A program made the position numbers and the translations under genes. The notes beneath the pieces are model-generated. The model searched no databases, was not told the DNA's origin, and saw nothing but the letters and a program-made list of their open reading frames with translations. Below, piece after piece: positions 25,276 to 33,818 of a DNA stretch of 64,000 nucleotides; position 1 is the first letter of the stretch; each line of letters begins with the position of its first letter. The stretch is taken from NCBI RefSeq assembly GCF_039535785.1, contig NZ_BAAAXV010000005.1:372001-436000 (forward strand). Reading direction: 5' to 3'. Source of the DNA: Nonomuraea helvata (lineage in GTDB: Bacteria > Actinomycetota > Actinomycetes > Streptosporangiales > Streptosporangiaceae).

Positions 25276-26901
25276 GTGAGCGGCGAAACCTCCCACATCG
25301 GGCGCTACAGATTAGTCAGCGTGCTGGGGCGCGGCGGCATGGGCACGGTCCATCTCGCCGAGGACCCCGCTGGGCAGCGGGTCGCCGTCAAAGTGATCAA
25401 CCCGGAGCTGACCCAGCACGAGCAGTTCCGCATGCGCTTCCGCAGGGAGGCGGACGCCGCCCGCAGGGTGCGCAGGTTCTGCACGGCCGCGGTGATCGAG
25501 GCCGCCCTCGACGGCGACCAGCTCTACGTCGTCACCGAATACGTCCCCGGGCCGAACCTCGAAGCCGCCGTGCTCCAGTCCGGCCCCCTGCGCGGCTCCA
25601 GTCTCGACGCGCTGGCCGTCAGCGTGGCCACCGCCCTGACCGCCATCCACGGAGCCGGGGTCGTGCACCGGGACCTCAAGCCGTCGAACGTGCTGCTGTC
25701 GCCCGTGGGACCACGCGTGATCGACTTCGGCATCGCGCGGGCGCTCGACACGCTCGGCGGCGTCACGGGCACCGGCGAGCTGGTCGGAACGCCCCGCTAC
25801 ATGGCTCCCGAGGTGCTGCGGGGCGAGCCGGTCTCCCCGGCCTGCGACGTGTTCTCGTGGGGATGCCTGGTCGCGTTCGCCGCGAGCGGGCGGGCGCCGT
25901 TCGGCGGCGACACGCTGCCCGCGATCGTCTACCAGGTGCTCAACACCGAGCCGACCCTCGACGAGGTCGAGCCAGGCCTGCGCGAGCTGGTCAGGGCGGC
26001 GCTGCGCAAGGACCCGGCCATGCGGCCCACCGCGCAGCAGCTGCTCGACCACCTCGTCGGGCGGTCGGCCGCGCCCGAGCAGGCGGCGCAGACCGCGCAG
26101 GTGACCTGGCAGCAGGCCACGGCGGCGTACACGTCCGTCCAGCAGCCGTCCAAGGGCGGCCGCGCCAAGCTGATCGCCGGGCTCGCGGCGGCCGCGGCGG
26201 TGCTCGTGGCCGGGTCCGTGGCCGCGTGGGCGGTGTTCGCGCCCGGCGGGCCGCCCGACGACCTGGGCGTGCTCTACCGCGAGGACTTCACGCAGACCTC
26301 CGGCGGCTGGAACGGCACCTACGACCCTGACGCGTCCTCCAGCTACGGATACCGGACGGACGGGACGTACGGGCTGGATGTGGAGGATGGCTCCGAGGAG
26401 CGGTGGGCGAAGGCCCCCATACCATTCCTCATCGCCAAGCCGACCGGCACGCCCGACCCCTCGGCCACGCCCACGCCGATGCTGCCCTCATCCGTCGTCG
26501 TCGCCGTCACCGCCGAGGTCAAGAAGCACGCCGGCACCGGCGAGTACGGCGTGTACTGCCACAACGCCGACGATGACGACACGTACTACGAGTTCGCCCT
26601 CGACACGACGGGGAAGGCCAGGATCCGGCGGATCGTGGACGGGGCGGGCGGCACGCTGGCCCAGCCCGTGCAGGTCGACGGGCTGCCCGGCAAGGCCAGG
26701 CTGGTGGCGTCGTGCGAGCAGGCCGGGTCCGCCGTGCGGCTGACGATGTGGGTGAACGACCGGCGGGTCCACCAGGTGGACGACCCGAACGGGCTCGGCA
26801 ACGGGTACGTGGGGCTGTTCGCCCGTACGCCCAAGGACGGGACCTCCATGCTGAAGACGGCGTTCGACGACTTCGAGCTGCGCGGCCGGAAGGAGCCCTA
26901 G
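25276..26901 (+). CDS. Membrane Ser/Thr protein kinase (Pkn type) with extracellular sensor
   Basis: About 541 residues. A Hanks-type kinase domain occupies 10-265, with the glycine loop GRGGMG, catalytic K39 in VAVKV, HRDLKPSN at 131-138 and DFG at 150-152, all intact. A single membrane helix spans about 299-321. The outer part (330-541) begins LYREDFTQTSGGWNG and looks like a jelly-roll/laminin-G-like ligand-binding domain. It would sense an extracellular cue and phosphorylate cytoplasmic proteins. The start is taken as GTG at 25276; an upstream ATG at 25156 would run through the SOS box. It is divergent from DUF6504-dnaE2. Confidence 0.85.
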   Translation: MSGETSHIGRYRLVSVLGRGGMGTVHLAEDPAGQRVAVKVINPELTQHEQFRMRFRREADAARRVRRFCTAAVIEAALDGDQLYVVTEYVPGPNLEAAVLQSGPLRGSSLDALAVSVATALTAIHGAGVVHRDLKPSNVLLSPVGPRVIDFGIARALDTLGGVTGTGELVGTPRYMAPEVLRGEPVSPACDVFSWGCLVAFAASGRAPFGGDTLPAIVYQVLNTEPTLDEVEPGLRELVRAALRKDPAMRPTAQQLLDHLVGRSAAPEQAAQTAQVTWQQATAAYTSVQQPSKGGRAKLIAGLAAAAAVLVAGSVAAWAVFAPGGPPDDLGVLYREDFTQTSGGWNGTYDPDASSSYGYRTDGTYGLDVEDGSEERWAKAPIPFLIAKPTGTPDPSATPTPMLPSSVVVAVTAEVKKHAGTGEYGVYCHNADDDDTYYEFALDTTGKARIRRIVDGAGGTLAQPVQVDGLPGKARLVASCEQAGSAVRLTMWVNDRRVHQVDDPNGLGNGYVGLFARTPKDGTSMLKTAFDDFELRGRKEP

Positions 26902-27485
26902 AGGACCCCCGCACGGGCGGCGGCCAGGGCCGCGTCCGCGGCGCGGTCGGCGTCGCGCTCGGTCACCGGCTCGTGCGCCACGAACAACCGGTAGTAGACG
27001 GGTGCGACCGCGACCCTGATCACCTCCCTGACGTCGACGATGTCGGGGAGCTCGCCGCGCCCGATCGCGCGCCGCACGACCTCGGCCGACTGCTCGTGGC
27101 GGGCCACGAAGAAGTCGTGCAGCGCCCGTGCCGCGTCGGGGTCCTGCACGGCCGCCGACACGAACGCCGACGAGACCGGCCCCAGCTCCGGATCGTCGAA
27201 CCCGCTCCGTACGAGCTGGACGATGCCCCGCAGGTCGCCCTCGATCGAGCCGGTGTCGGGAACGGGCCACGGCTCGTCCCTGGCCAGCTCGAGCGCGTCG
27301 GAGATCAGCCCCGCGACGCTGCCCCAGCGCCGGTAGACGGTCGTCTTGTGCACGCCTGAGCGCTCGGCCACGTTCTCCACGGTCAGGCCCCGGTATCCGT
27401 GCTCGGCCAGCTCGGCGAGCGTGGCCTGGCGCACGGCGTCGCGCACCCGCGCGCTCCGTCCTCCAGGTCGCTTGTTCGATTCCAA
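26898..27485 (-). CDS. TetR-family transcriptional regulator
   Basis: A 195-residue TetR protein with the HTH at about 15-60 (ATLAELAEHGYRGLTVENVAERSGVHKTTVYRRWGS) and a helical ligand domain. TTG at 27485 is used, with GGAG 6 nt upstream. It is divergent from the Vgb-like gene, whose expression it probably controls. Its 3' end overlaps the convergent kinase gene by 4 nt. Confidence 0.88.
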   Translation of the reverse strand: MESNKRPGGRSARVRDAVRQATLAELAEHGYRGLTVENVAERSGVHKTTVYRRWGSVAGLISDALELARDEPWPVPDTGSIEGDLRGIVQLVRSGFDDPELGPVSSAFVSAAVQDPDAARALHDFFVARHEQSAEVVRRAIGRGELPDIVDVREVIRVAVAPVYYRLFVAHEPVTERDADRAADAALAAARAGVL

Positions 27486-27486
27486 A

Positions 27487-27499
27487 AACTACTCCAGTT
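27487..27499. promoter_or_regulatory. Possible TetR operator half-sites
   Basis: AACT and AGTT flank a 5-nt centre, next to the TTG start of the TetR gene and 63 nt before the Vgb-like gene. The arms are short, so this is a weak candidate. Confidence 0.3.
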
Positions 27500-27561
27500 G
27501 CGTTAACGTCCATCCCCGTGGGAGGCTAAAGCTACAACAGTTGCGATTGGAGGTCCATGAT

Positions 27562-28470
27562 ATGAGTCGCACCAGACCGGCCGGCGAAGGGCCGCACAGG
27601 TTCACCCTGATCGACGGGGGCTCGCCGTACGGCATCGCCGCCGGCCCGGACGGGGCGCTCTGGTTCACGCTCGCCCACGAGGGGCGTGTCGGCAGGGTGT
27701 CGCCCGGCCAGGAGCCCGTGATCCATCAGCTCGATCCGGCGGACGGGCAGCCGAGCGTGATCACGCCGGGAGCCGACGGGGCGATGTGGTTCACGGAGGG
27801 GAAGGGCGGCCGGGTCTGCCGGATCACCGCCGACGGGGAGGTGACCTCCTACGAGGCCGACTCGCCGTACGGCATCGCCGCGGGGCCGGACGGGGCCATG
27901 TGGTTCACCCAGATGCAGAGCGGCAGGATCGGGCGCATCGGGCCCGGTGGGGAGCGGGCGGAGTTCGAGGTGCCGGTGGAGGGCGGGATGCCCGCCTTCA
28001 TCACCGCCGGGCCGGACGACGCGCTCTGGTTCACGATCAACCAGGGCAACGCCATCGGGCGCGTCTCCCTGACGGGGCAGGTCACCGTTCATCCGCTCCC
28101 GACAGAGGGCGCCGCCCCGGTGGGGATCACGCTGGGGCCGGACGGGGCGCTCTGGTTCGTGGAGATCGGCGCGGGCCAGGTGGGCCGGATCGACGTTTCC
28201 GGAAAAATCACCGAATACCCGCTTCCCGACCGGGCCGCGCGACCGCACGCGATCATCACCGGCCCCGACGGCGCCCTCTGGTTCACCGAATGGGCCGTCG
28301 ACCGCCTCGGCCGCATCACCACCGACGGCGCCATCGAAGAGCACCCGCTCCAGCCTCTGCCGGCCGAGCTCGGGGAAGAAAGGAAGGCCGAGCCTCATGG
28401 GCTGACGATCGGGCCCGACGGGGCGATCTGGGTCGCCCTGGAGGCGGGCGCCCTGGCCCGGCACGGGTGA
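27562..28470 (+). CDS. Virginiamycin B lyase-like seven-bladed beta-propeller
   Basis: A 302-residue propeller. Seven repeats of GPDGALWFT followed by GRVGRI-type strands are visible (starting near residues 31, 72, 114, 155, 195, 237 and 288). This matches streptogramin B lyase Vgb in length and blade number. Vgb opens the cyclic depsipeptide of type B streptogramins by elimination at the ester bond. The PHAI and PHGL histidines and the glutamate in WFTEWA stand where Vgb-like enzymes have active-site residues, but exact equivalence needs an alignment. ATG at 27562 has GGAGG 8 nt upstream. Divergent TetR control fits a drug-response gene; many Vgb homologues have unproved activity. Confidence 0.75.
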   Translation: MSRTRPAGEGPHRFTLIDGGSPYGIAAGPDGALWFTLAHEGRVGRVSPGQEPVIHQLDPADGQPSVITPGADGAMWFTEGKGGRVCRITADGEVTSYEADSPYGIAAGPDGAMWFTQMQSGRIGRIGPGGERAEFEVPVEGGMPAFITAGPDDALWFTINQGNAIGRVSLTGQVTVHPLPTEGAAPVGITLGPDGALWFVEIGAGQVGRIDVSGKITEYPLPDRAARPHAIITGPDGALWFTEWAVDRLGRITTDGAIEEHPLQPLPAELGEERKAEPHGLTIGPDGAIWVALEAGALARHG

Positions 28471-28529
28471 TGCGAGGCGAGGTTACCCGGGGTGGGAATG
28501 AACCGGGGGGCGGGGAGTTGACTAAAGGT

Positions 28530-29477
28530 ATGCATGCCATCATCGTCTCCGCCCAGGGCGGCCCAGAGGTTCTCGAATACGTCGAGCGGCCGGACCCGGT
28601 CCCCGGCGCAGGGGAAATCGTGGTCGACGTCGCGGCCAGCGGTGTCAACTTCATCGACATCTACCACCGCTCCGGCACGTACCCGCTCGATGTGCCCACT
28701 CCTATCGGCTCCGAAGGCGCGGGCACGGTCTCCGCGGTCGGCCCCGGGGTGGAAGGGGTGGCCGTGGGCGACACCGTGGCCTGGGTCAACATCCTGGGCA
28801 GCTACGCCGAGAAGGCCGTCATCCCCGCCGATCGGGCGGTGCCCGTGCCCGACGGCGTCCCGGCGGACGTGGCGGCGGCGGCGATGCTCCAGGGGATGAC
28901 GGCCCACTACCTCACCCACTCCACCCACGAGGTGCGGGCCGGGGAGAATGTGCTCGTCCACGCCGGAGCCGGCGGCATGGGGCAGCTGCTCATCCAGCTC
29001 GCCAAGCTCAAGGGCGCCAAGGTCTACACCACCGTCTCCACCGCCGAGAAGGAGAAGCTGGCCCGGGAGGCCGGGGCCGACGAGGTGCTGCGGTACGACG
29101 ACTTCGCGGCGACGCTGCGCAACACGATCGACGTCGTGTACGACGGCGTCGGGAAGGCCACGTTCGAAGGCGGGCTGGAGGCGCTGCGGCCGCGCGGCCT
29201 CATGGCCCTGTACGGCGCCGCGAGCGGCCCCGTACCCCCGTTCGATCCCCAGCTCCTCAACAAGCACGGCTCGGTCTTCCTCACCAGGCCCTCGCTCGTC
29301 CACTACATAGTCGAGCGCGCCGAGCTGCTCCAGCGCGCCTCCGACCTGTTCGGGTGGATCGCGGCCGGCCGGCTCACCATCAACGTCTCCCACCGCTACC
29401 CGCTGGCCGAGGCGCGGCAGGCGCACGAGGACCTGGCAGCCCGCCGTACGACCGGGAAACTCCTCCTCATACCCTGA
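28530..29477 (+). CDS. NADPH:quinone oxidoreductase (zeta-crystallin-like MDR)
   Basis: A 315-residue medium-chain reductase without zinc ligands. Recognisable are SGVNFIDIYHRSGTYPL, GSEGAGTVSAVG and the nucleotide loop VLVHAGAGGMGQLLIQLAK at about 137-155. It should reduce quinones or enones with NADPH. ATG at 28530 starts the conserved N-terminus; GGGGAG lies 12 nt upstream. It is 60 nt after the Vgb-like gene and 5 nt before the LysE gene, so it may share transcripts with both. Confidence 0.9.
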   Translation: MHAIIVSAQGGPEVLEYVERPDPVPGAGEIVVDVAASGVNFIDIYHRSGTYPLDVPTPIGSEGAGTVSAVGPGVEGVAVGDTVAWVNILGSYAEKAVIPADRAVPVPDGVPADVAAAAMLQGMTAHYLTHSTHEVRAGENVLVHAGAGGMGQLLIQLAKLKGAKVYTTVSTAEKEKLAREAGADEVLRYDDFAATLRNTIDVVYDGVGKATFEGGLEALRPRGLMALYGAASGPVPPFDPQLLNKHGSVFLTRPSLVHYIVERAELLQRASDLFGWIAAGRLTINVSHRYPLAEARQAHEDLAARRTTGKLLLIP

Positions 29478-29481
29478 CCGC

Positions 29482-30096
29482 ATGGACATCGCAGGATCAG
29501 TCTGGTCGTTCGCCGCCGTAGTGGCCCTGCTCACGCTCACCCCCGGCCTCGACACGGCGCTCATCCTGCGTACGTCGGTGCTGGCGGGCAGGCGGCCGGC
29601 CTGGGGCGTGACACTGGGCATCCAGGTCGGCACGCTCACCTGGGGCGTGGTCACCGCGGCGGGGCTGTCGGCGCTCCTGTCCGCCTCCCGGCTCGGCTAT
29701 GAGATCCTGCGCTGGGCCGGGGTGGCGTACCTGGTGTGGATGGGCCTGCGCATGATCCTGGCCAGGCAGGCGGCGCACGACGAGCCGGAGCAGGCGGTGC
29801 GGTTCATGGGCGGGTTCACCCGGGGGCTGGTCACGAACCTGCTCAACCCCAAGGTCGGGGCGTTCTACGTGGCCGTGCTGCCGCAGTTCATCCCGGAGGG
29901 GGCGCCGCACGCGGCCATGGGGCTGCTGCTGGCCGGCGTGCACGTGGCCGAGGGGCTGCTGTGGAGCGCGGTGCTGATCGGGTTCGCGTCGTTGATGAGC
30001 GGCTTCCTGCGCACGCCCACCGTGCGGCGCGTCCTCGACCGCCTGACCGGCGTGGTCATCGTCGGCTTCGGCATCCGCCTCGCCGTGACGGACTGA
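29482..30096 (+). CDS. LysE/RhtB-family amino-acid exporter
   Basis: A 204-residue membrane protein with about six helices and the LysE-family opening LTPGLDTALILRTSVLAGRRPAWGVTLGIQVG. The central NLLNPKVGAFYVAVLPQF motif is also typical. It exports amino acids or related small molecules; the substrate is open. The ATG lies 5 nt after the quinone reductase stop, which suggests an operon. Confidence 0.88.
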   Translation: MDIAGSVWSFAAVVALLTLTPGLDTALILRTSVLAGRRPAWGVTLGIQVGTLTWGVVTAAGLSALLSASRLGYEILRWAGVAYLVWMGLRMILARQAAHDEPEQAVRFMGGFTRGLVTNLLNPKVGAFYVAVLPQFIPEGAPHAAMGLLLAGVHVAEGLLWSAVLIGFASLMSGFLRTPTVRRVLDRLTGVVIVGFGIRLAVTD

Positions 30097-30157
30097 AGCC
30101 CGGACGGACTGAAGCCCGCCGTGCCGGACTGAAGCCCGCCGTTCCGGACTGAAGCCC
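30090..30157. repeat. Four copies of a GGACTGAAGCCC motif after lysE
   Basis: The 12-mer occurs at 30090-30101, 30106-30117, 30126-30137 and 30146-30157; the last three are spaced by exactly 20 bp. The first copy covers the stop codon of the LysE gene, so the array appears to have grown out of the gene end. Each repeat brings a TGA stop in the same phase of the motif. Confidence 0.85.
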
Positions 30158-30240
30158 CGCCGGTCCCACGCCGCTCTCCGGTGAAAGGCGGCGTGCGGAT
30201 GGCTTTGCTTCCGGGACGCGGCAACGAGAGGGTGGAGTGC

Positions 30241-31053
30241 GTGGAGACGGCGTACGTGCTCGGTGGCGGGGGTGTGCTCGGCGCGCACGAGGTGGGCATG
30301 CTGCAGGCCCTCGACGAGGCCGGCATCGGCCCCGACCTCGTGGTGGGCACCTCGGTCGGCGCGCTGAACGGGGCGGTCATCGCCGCCGCCCCTTCCGAGG
30401 CGGTCGCCCGGCTGGTGTCGCTGTGGCGCTCCGACGTCGTACGTACGGCGTTCACCGGCTCCTGGGTGGCCCGGCTGTCCACGCTGGCCAAGACCGGCAC
30501 CCATCTGCACTCGATCGGGCCGTTGCGCGAGGTCCTGAGCGAGACCGTGCCGGTTTCCCGGATCGAGGAGCTGGAGGTGCCCTTCCAGTGCGTGGCGGCC
30601 TCGGTCGAGCGGGCCGCGGCCCACTGGTTCGCGGAGGGGCCGCTGGTGGACGCGGTGCTGGCGTCGTGCGCGGTGCCCGGGCTGCTGCCGCCCGTCGTGA
30701 TCGGCGGCGAGCACTTCTACGACGGAGGGCTGGTGCACAGCATCCCCGTCGGGCGGGCCGTACGCCTCGGAGCCAAGCGCGTCTTCGTCCTGCACGTCGG
30801 CCGGATCGAACGGCCGCTGGCGCCGCCCAGACGGTTCTGGGAGGTGGGCATGGTGGCGTTCGAGATCGCGCGCAGGCACCGGTTCGCCGAGGACATGTCC
30901 AGCCTGCCGCCGGGGGTGGAGGTGCACGTGCTCCCCGCCGGCGTGACCGAGCCGCTGTCCACGCTGCGCTACCGCGACGTCTCGCAGATCTCCGCCTGCA
31001 TCGAGCGGGCCTACCTCGCCTCTTCGCACTATCTGCGGAACAGAGGAGGATGA
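30241..31053 (+). CDS. Patatin-like phospholipase
   Basis: About 270 residues of the bacterial patatin type. The oxyanion loop GGGG is at 8-11, nucleophile S38 in GTSVG at 36-40, and catalytic aspartate D161 in DGG, so the Ser-Asp dyad is complete. It should hydrolyse lipid acyl esters; no signal peptide or membrane anchor is evident. GTG at 30241 is preferred because the oxyanion loop starts just after it; an ATG at 30199 would add 14 residues. The next gene, 27 nt downstream, is an acyltransferase, so lipid remodelling is a reasonable joint theme. Confidence 0.83.
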   Translation: METAYVLGGGGVLGAHEVGMLQALDEAGIGPDLVVGTSVGALNGAVIAAAPSEAVARLVSLWRSDVVRTAFTGSWVARLSTLAKTGTHLHSIGPLREVLSETVPVSRIEELEVPFQCVAASVERAAAHWFAEGPLVDAVLASCAVPGLLPPVVIGGEHFYDGGLVHSIPVGRAVRLGAKRVFVLHVGRIERPLAPPRRFWEVGMVAFEIARRHRFAEDMSSLPPGVEVHVLPAGVTEPLSTLRYRDVSQISACIERAYLASSHYLRNRGG

Positions 31054-31080
31054 AGGGTAGACCGTTCCGGGGAGGCCACA

Positions 31081-32115
31081 GTGCTCCCACCGCGTATCCT
31101 GCGCCGGCTCGTGCTGGCACCTCTCGTCATCGTCATGACCGTGTTCATGCTGGTGACGCTGCCGTTCTGGCTCGTCGTCACGGCGGCCGCCTCGCTGCGC
31201 CTGCCGCCGCCGCAGCGCAGGGGGCTGAGGTTCGTCTGGTTCGGCACGGCGTGGCTGACGCTGGAGTCGGCCGTGCTGATCGCCTGCCTGTGGCTGTGGG
31301 TGGCGGGCGGGGCCCGGCGCCAGGAGCGGCACTACGCGCTGATCAGGTGGTTCCTGTCCGAGGTGTACGCGGCGGCGGTGCGGATCTTCCAGCTGACCCT
31401 GGAGATCCAGGAGCCCGAGCCGACCGCCGAGGAGCGGGCCGCCCGGCTGACTCGGCCGGTGATCGTGCTGGCGCGGCACGCGGGGCCCGGCGACTCTTTT
31501 TTGCTGATTTATCACCTTCTAGCGATCTATGGGCGGCGGCCGCGCATCGTCATGAAGGCCGCACTCCAGTACGACCCCTCGCTGGACGTGGTGATCAACC
31601 GGCTGCCGAACGCGTTCGTCCCCCGCGAGTCAGGACAGCAGCGGGTCGTCGAGGAGATCCGCCGCCTCGCCGCCACGATGGGAGACCAGGACGCCCTGGT
31701 GATCTTCCCCGAGGGCGGCAACTTCACCCCGCGCCGCCGCCGGCTGGCCATCCGGCGTCTGGAGGAGAAGGGGCTGGCCGAGGAGGCGGAGCGGGCGCGC
31801 GGCATGGACCACCTGCTGCCGCCCCGGCCGAAGGGCGCCATCACGGCCCTCGAGGCGTGCCCGACGGCGGACGTCATCTTCGTCGCGCACACCGGGCTCG
31901 ACGACCTCATCACGTTGGGGGACGTCTGGCGCAAGCTGCCCGTCAGCGCTCACATCACCGCCAAATGGTGGCGGGTGCCGGCTGCCGAGGTGCCGCGTGA
32001 GCGGGATGAGCGGGTGCGGTGGCTGTACGACCACTGGGAGCAGATCGACGCCTGGATCGACGCCCAGCGCCGGGCCCGCGCCCCTGCCGACCACCCGGCA
32101 CCCGGCCCGGGCTAG
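31081..32115 (+). CDS. PlsC-like 1-acylglycerol-3-phosphate acyltransferase family protein
   Basis: A 344-residue protein with two N-terminal membrane helices (about 8-38 and 52-75) and the PlsC domain. The acyltransferase box HAGPGD fits H-x4-D near residue 137, and FPEGGNFT near 203 fits the EGT substrate-binding motif. It would acylate a lysophospholipid or related lipid at the membrane. GTG at 31081 has GGGGAGG upstream. A 38-nt AT-rich stretch at 31494-31531, inside the active-site region, stands out from the surrounding base composition but keeps the frame. It follows the patatin gene closely. Confidence 0.82.
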   Translation: MLPPRILRRLVLAPLVIVMTVFMLVTLPFWLVVTAAASLRLPPPQRRGLRFVWFGTAWLTLESAVLIACLWLWVAGGARRQERHYALIRWFLSEVYAAAVRIFQLTLEIQEPEPTAEERAARLTRPVIVLARHAGPGDSFLLIYHLLAIYGRRPRIVMKAALQYDPSLDVVINRLPNAFVPRESGQQRVVEEIRRLAATMGDQDALVIFPEGGNFTPRRRRLAIRRLEEKGLAEEAERARGMDHLLPPRPKGAITALEACPTADVIFVAHTGLDDLITLGDVWRKLPVSAHITAKWWRVPAAEVPRERDERVRWLYDHWEQIDAWIDAQRRARAPADHPAPGPG

Positions 32116-32165
32116 CGACCCGGTGCGCTCCGCTCGTCGGTGAGGGCCCCTTGGAGGGGGAACGA

Positions 32166-32270
32166 GCCACGTACCGTCGGGATGGCCTCGATCAGAGGTA
32201 TGAGCTGGGTGACGTCGTCACGGTTCCCGCCGGTCAGCGACACCGCCGGCGGAATGCCGTGCCTTCGGCG
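32166..32270 (-). pseudogene. Remnant of an IS5-type transposase
   Basis: On the minus strand a short open stretch reads HGIPPAVSLTGGNRDDVTQL and continues IPLIEAIPTVRG. This matches the internal DDE-transposase block common in actinomycete IS5-family elements (TGGNRNDVTQLLPLL). No start, catalytic DDE set or inverted repeats are visible, so it is a fossil of about 34 codons. It fills the gap between the PlsC-like gene and cobQ. Confidence 0.65.
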
Positions 32271-32279
32271 ATCACTTTG

Positions 32280-33776
32280 TCAGGCGTCCAAAGCGGCCCG
32301 CGCTCCCGGGGGCAGGAACGGGACGTCCTGCGGGCCGTGCTCGATGAGGCGGAGCAGCGCGTCCGTGTCGAGGTGCCGCTCCACCAGGTCGCCGAGCGCG
32401 TCGAGCCGCTCCTCCCTGAGCCCCGCGAAGTCCGTGTCCGGAGCCGGCACGAAGTCGCGCCCGGCCCGCGCGGCCACGTCGGCCAGGAAGGCCCGGCGGA
32501 AGCCGTCGTTCTCCAGGGCGCCGTGCCAGGTGGTGCCCCAGACGTTCCCGTCACGGCAGCCGTCGAGGAACGGCTCGCCCCCGTCCACCGAGGCCACCCC
32601 GTGGTGGATCTCGTACGCGCGCACCGGCTCCCCGTATGCCGTGCCTTCCGGCCGCCCGAGCCGCTTCTCCTTCGCGAACTCGACGCGTACCGGCAGCCTG
32701 CCCAGCCCCTCGACCTTCCCCTCCCCCGACTCCACCTCGTCCACGATCTCCCGCCCGAGCATCTGGAACCCGCCGCAGATCCCCAGCACGGGCCCCACAC
32801 GGGCCGTGATCGCCGCCGCCAGGCCCCGCTCGCGCAGCCACGCCAGGTCGCTGACCGTGGCCCGGGAGCCCGGCAGCACCACCAGGTCGGCGTCGTCCAG
32901 CTCGACCGGGTCGGTCACGAAGCGCACCACGACCCCCGGCTCGGCGGCCAGGGCGTCCACGTCGGTGAAGTTCGAGATCCGCGGCAGCCGCACGACCGCC
33001 ACCCGGAGGGTCTGCCTGCCGTACGGCTCGCGCACCGCGACCCTGCGCCCGTCCAGGGCCAGCGAGTCCTCGACGTCCAGCCAGAGCCCGTCGAGCCAGG
33101 GCAGGACACCGTAGACCTCGCGGCCCGTCAGCCGCCTGAGCATGTCGAGCCCGGGCTCGAGGAGCTCGCGGGCACCGCGGAACTTGTTGACGACAAATCC
33201 GGAAATGTGGGATTGGTCATCGGCGTCCAGCAGACCCACCGTGCCGTAGAACGCGGCGAACACCCCTCCCCTGTCGATGTCGCCGACCACGATCACGGGC
33301 AGGTTCGCGGCCCTGGCCAGGCCCATGTTGGCGAGGTCGCCGCGACGCAGGTTGATCTCGGCGGGGCTGCCCGCGCCCTCGCAGACCACCACGTCGTACC
33401 GCTTCCTGAGCCGCTCCAGCGCCTCCAGGGCGGTGGTGCGGAGGAGGTCCTTGAGCGCGCCGTACTCCATCGCGTCCACGTCCGCCACCGGGCTGCCCAT
33501 GAGGACGACCTGGCTGCGGCGGTCGCTGCCCGGTTTGAGGAGGACGGGGTTCATGTCGGCCGCCGGCTCCAGGTAGGCGGCCTGCGCCTGCATCGCCTGC
33601 GCGCGGCCGATCTCGGCGCCCTCCGCGGTGACGTACGAGTTGAGCGACATGTTCTGGGCCTTGAAGGGCGCGACGCGCACACCCCTGCGGGCCAGCCACC
33701 GGCAGATGCCGGCGGTCACCACACTCTTGCCCGCGTCGGACGTGGTCCCCGCGACCAGCAACCCGCCTCTGACCAT
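32280..33776 (-). CDS. cobQ: Cobyric acid synthase
   Basis: A 498-residue CobQ. The N-terminal dethiobiotin-synthetase-like ATPase has the P-loop GTTSDAGKS at 10-18 and KAQNMSLNSYVT. The C-terminal class I glutaminase domain has the nucleophile cysteine in GICGGFQMLG (about residue 334) and the histidine in TTWHGALEND (about 418). It amidates the b, d, e and g side chains of adenosylcobyrinic acid a,c-diamide. The ATG at 33776 is 42 nt from the divergent MBL gene. It is separated by 24 kb from the other cob genes in this window. Confidence 0.95.
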   Translation of the reverse strand: MVRGGLLVAGTTSDAGKSVVTAGICRWLARRGVRVAPFKAQNMSLNSYVTAEGAEIGRAQAMQAQAAYLEPAADMNPVLLKPGSDRRSQVVLMGSPVADVDAMEYGALKDLLRTTALEALERLRKRYDVVVCEGAGSPAEINLRRGDLANMGLARAANLPVIVVGDIDRGGVFAAFYGTVGLLDADDQSHISGFVVNKFRGARELLEPGLDMLRRLTGREVYGVLPWLDGLWLDVEDSLALDGRRVAVREPYGRQTLRVAVVRLPRISNFTDVDALAAEPGVVVRFVTDPVELDDADLVVLPGSRATVSDLAWLRERGLAAAITARVGPVLGICGGFQMLGREIVDEVESGEGKVEGLGRLPVRVEFAKEKRLGRPEGTAYGEPVRAYEIHHGVASVDGGEPFLDGCRDGNVWGTTWHGALENDGFRRAFLADVAARAGRDFVPAPDTDFAGLREERLDALGDLVERHLDTDALLRLIEHGPQDVPFLPPGARAALDA

Positions 33777-33818
33777 GCGATCACCGTATCGGAGCGTTCA
33801 AGGTCATATGCTGCCCGC

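Noticed and set aside
25077..25298. Small minus-strand open frame across the SOS box
   Set aside because: It overlaps the operator and the DUF6504 start and has no ribosome site or family resemblance.
32019..33800. Plus-strand open frame leading into the MBL gene
   Set aside because: The first part is a shadow of cobQ; only the section from 33819 is a recognisable protein.
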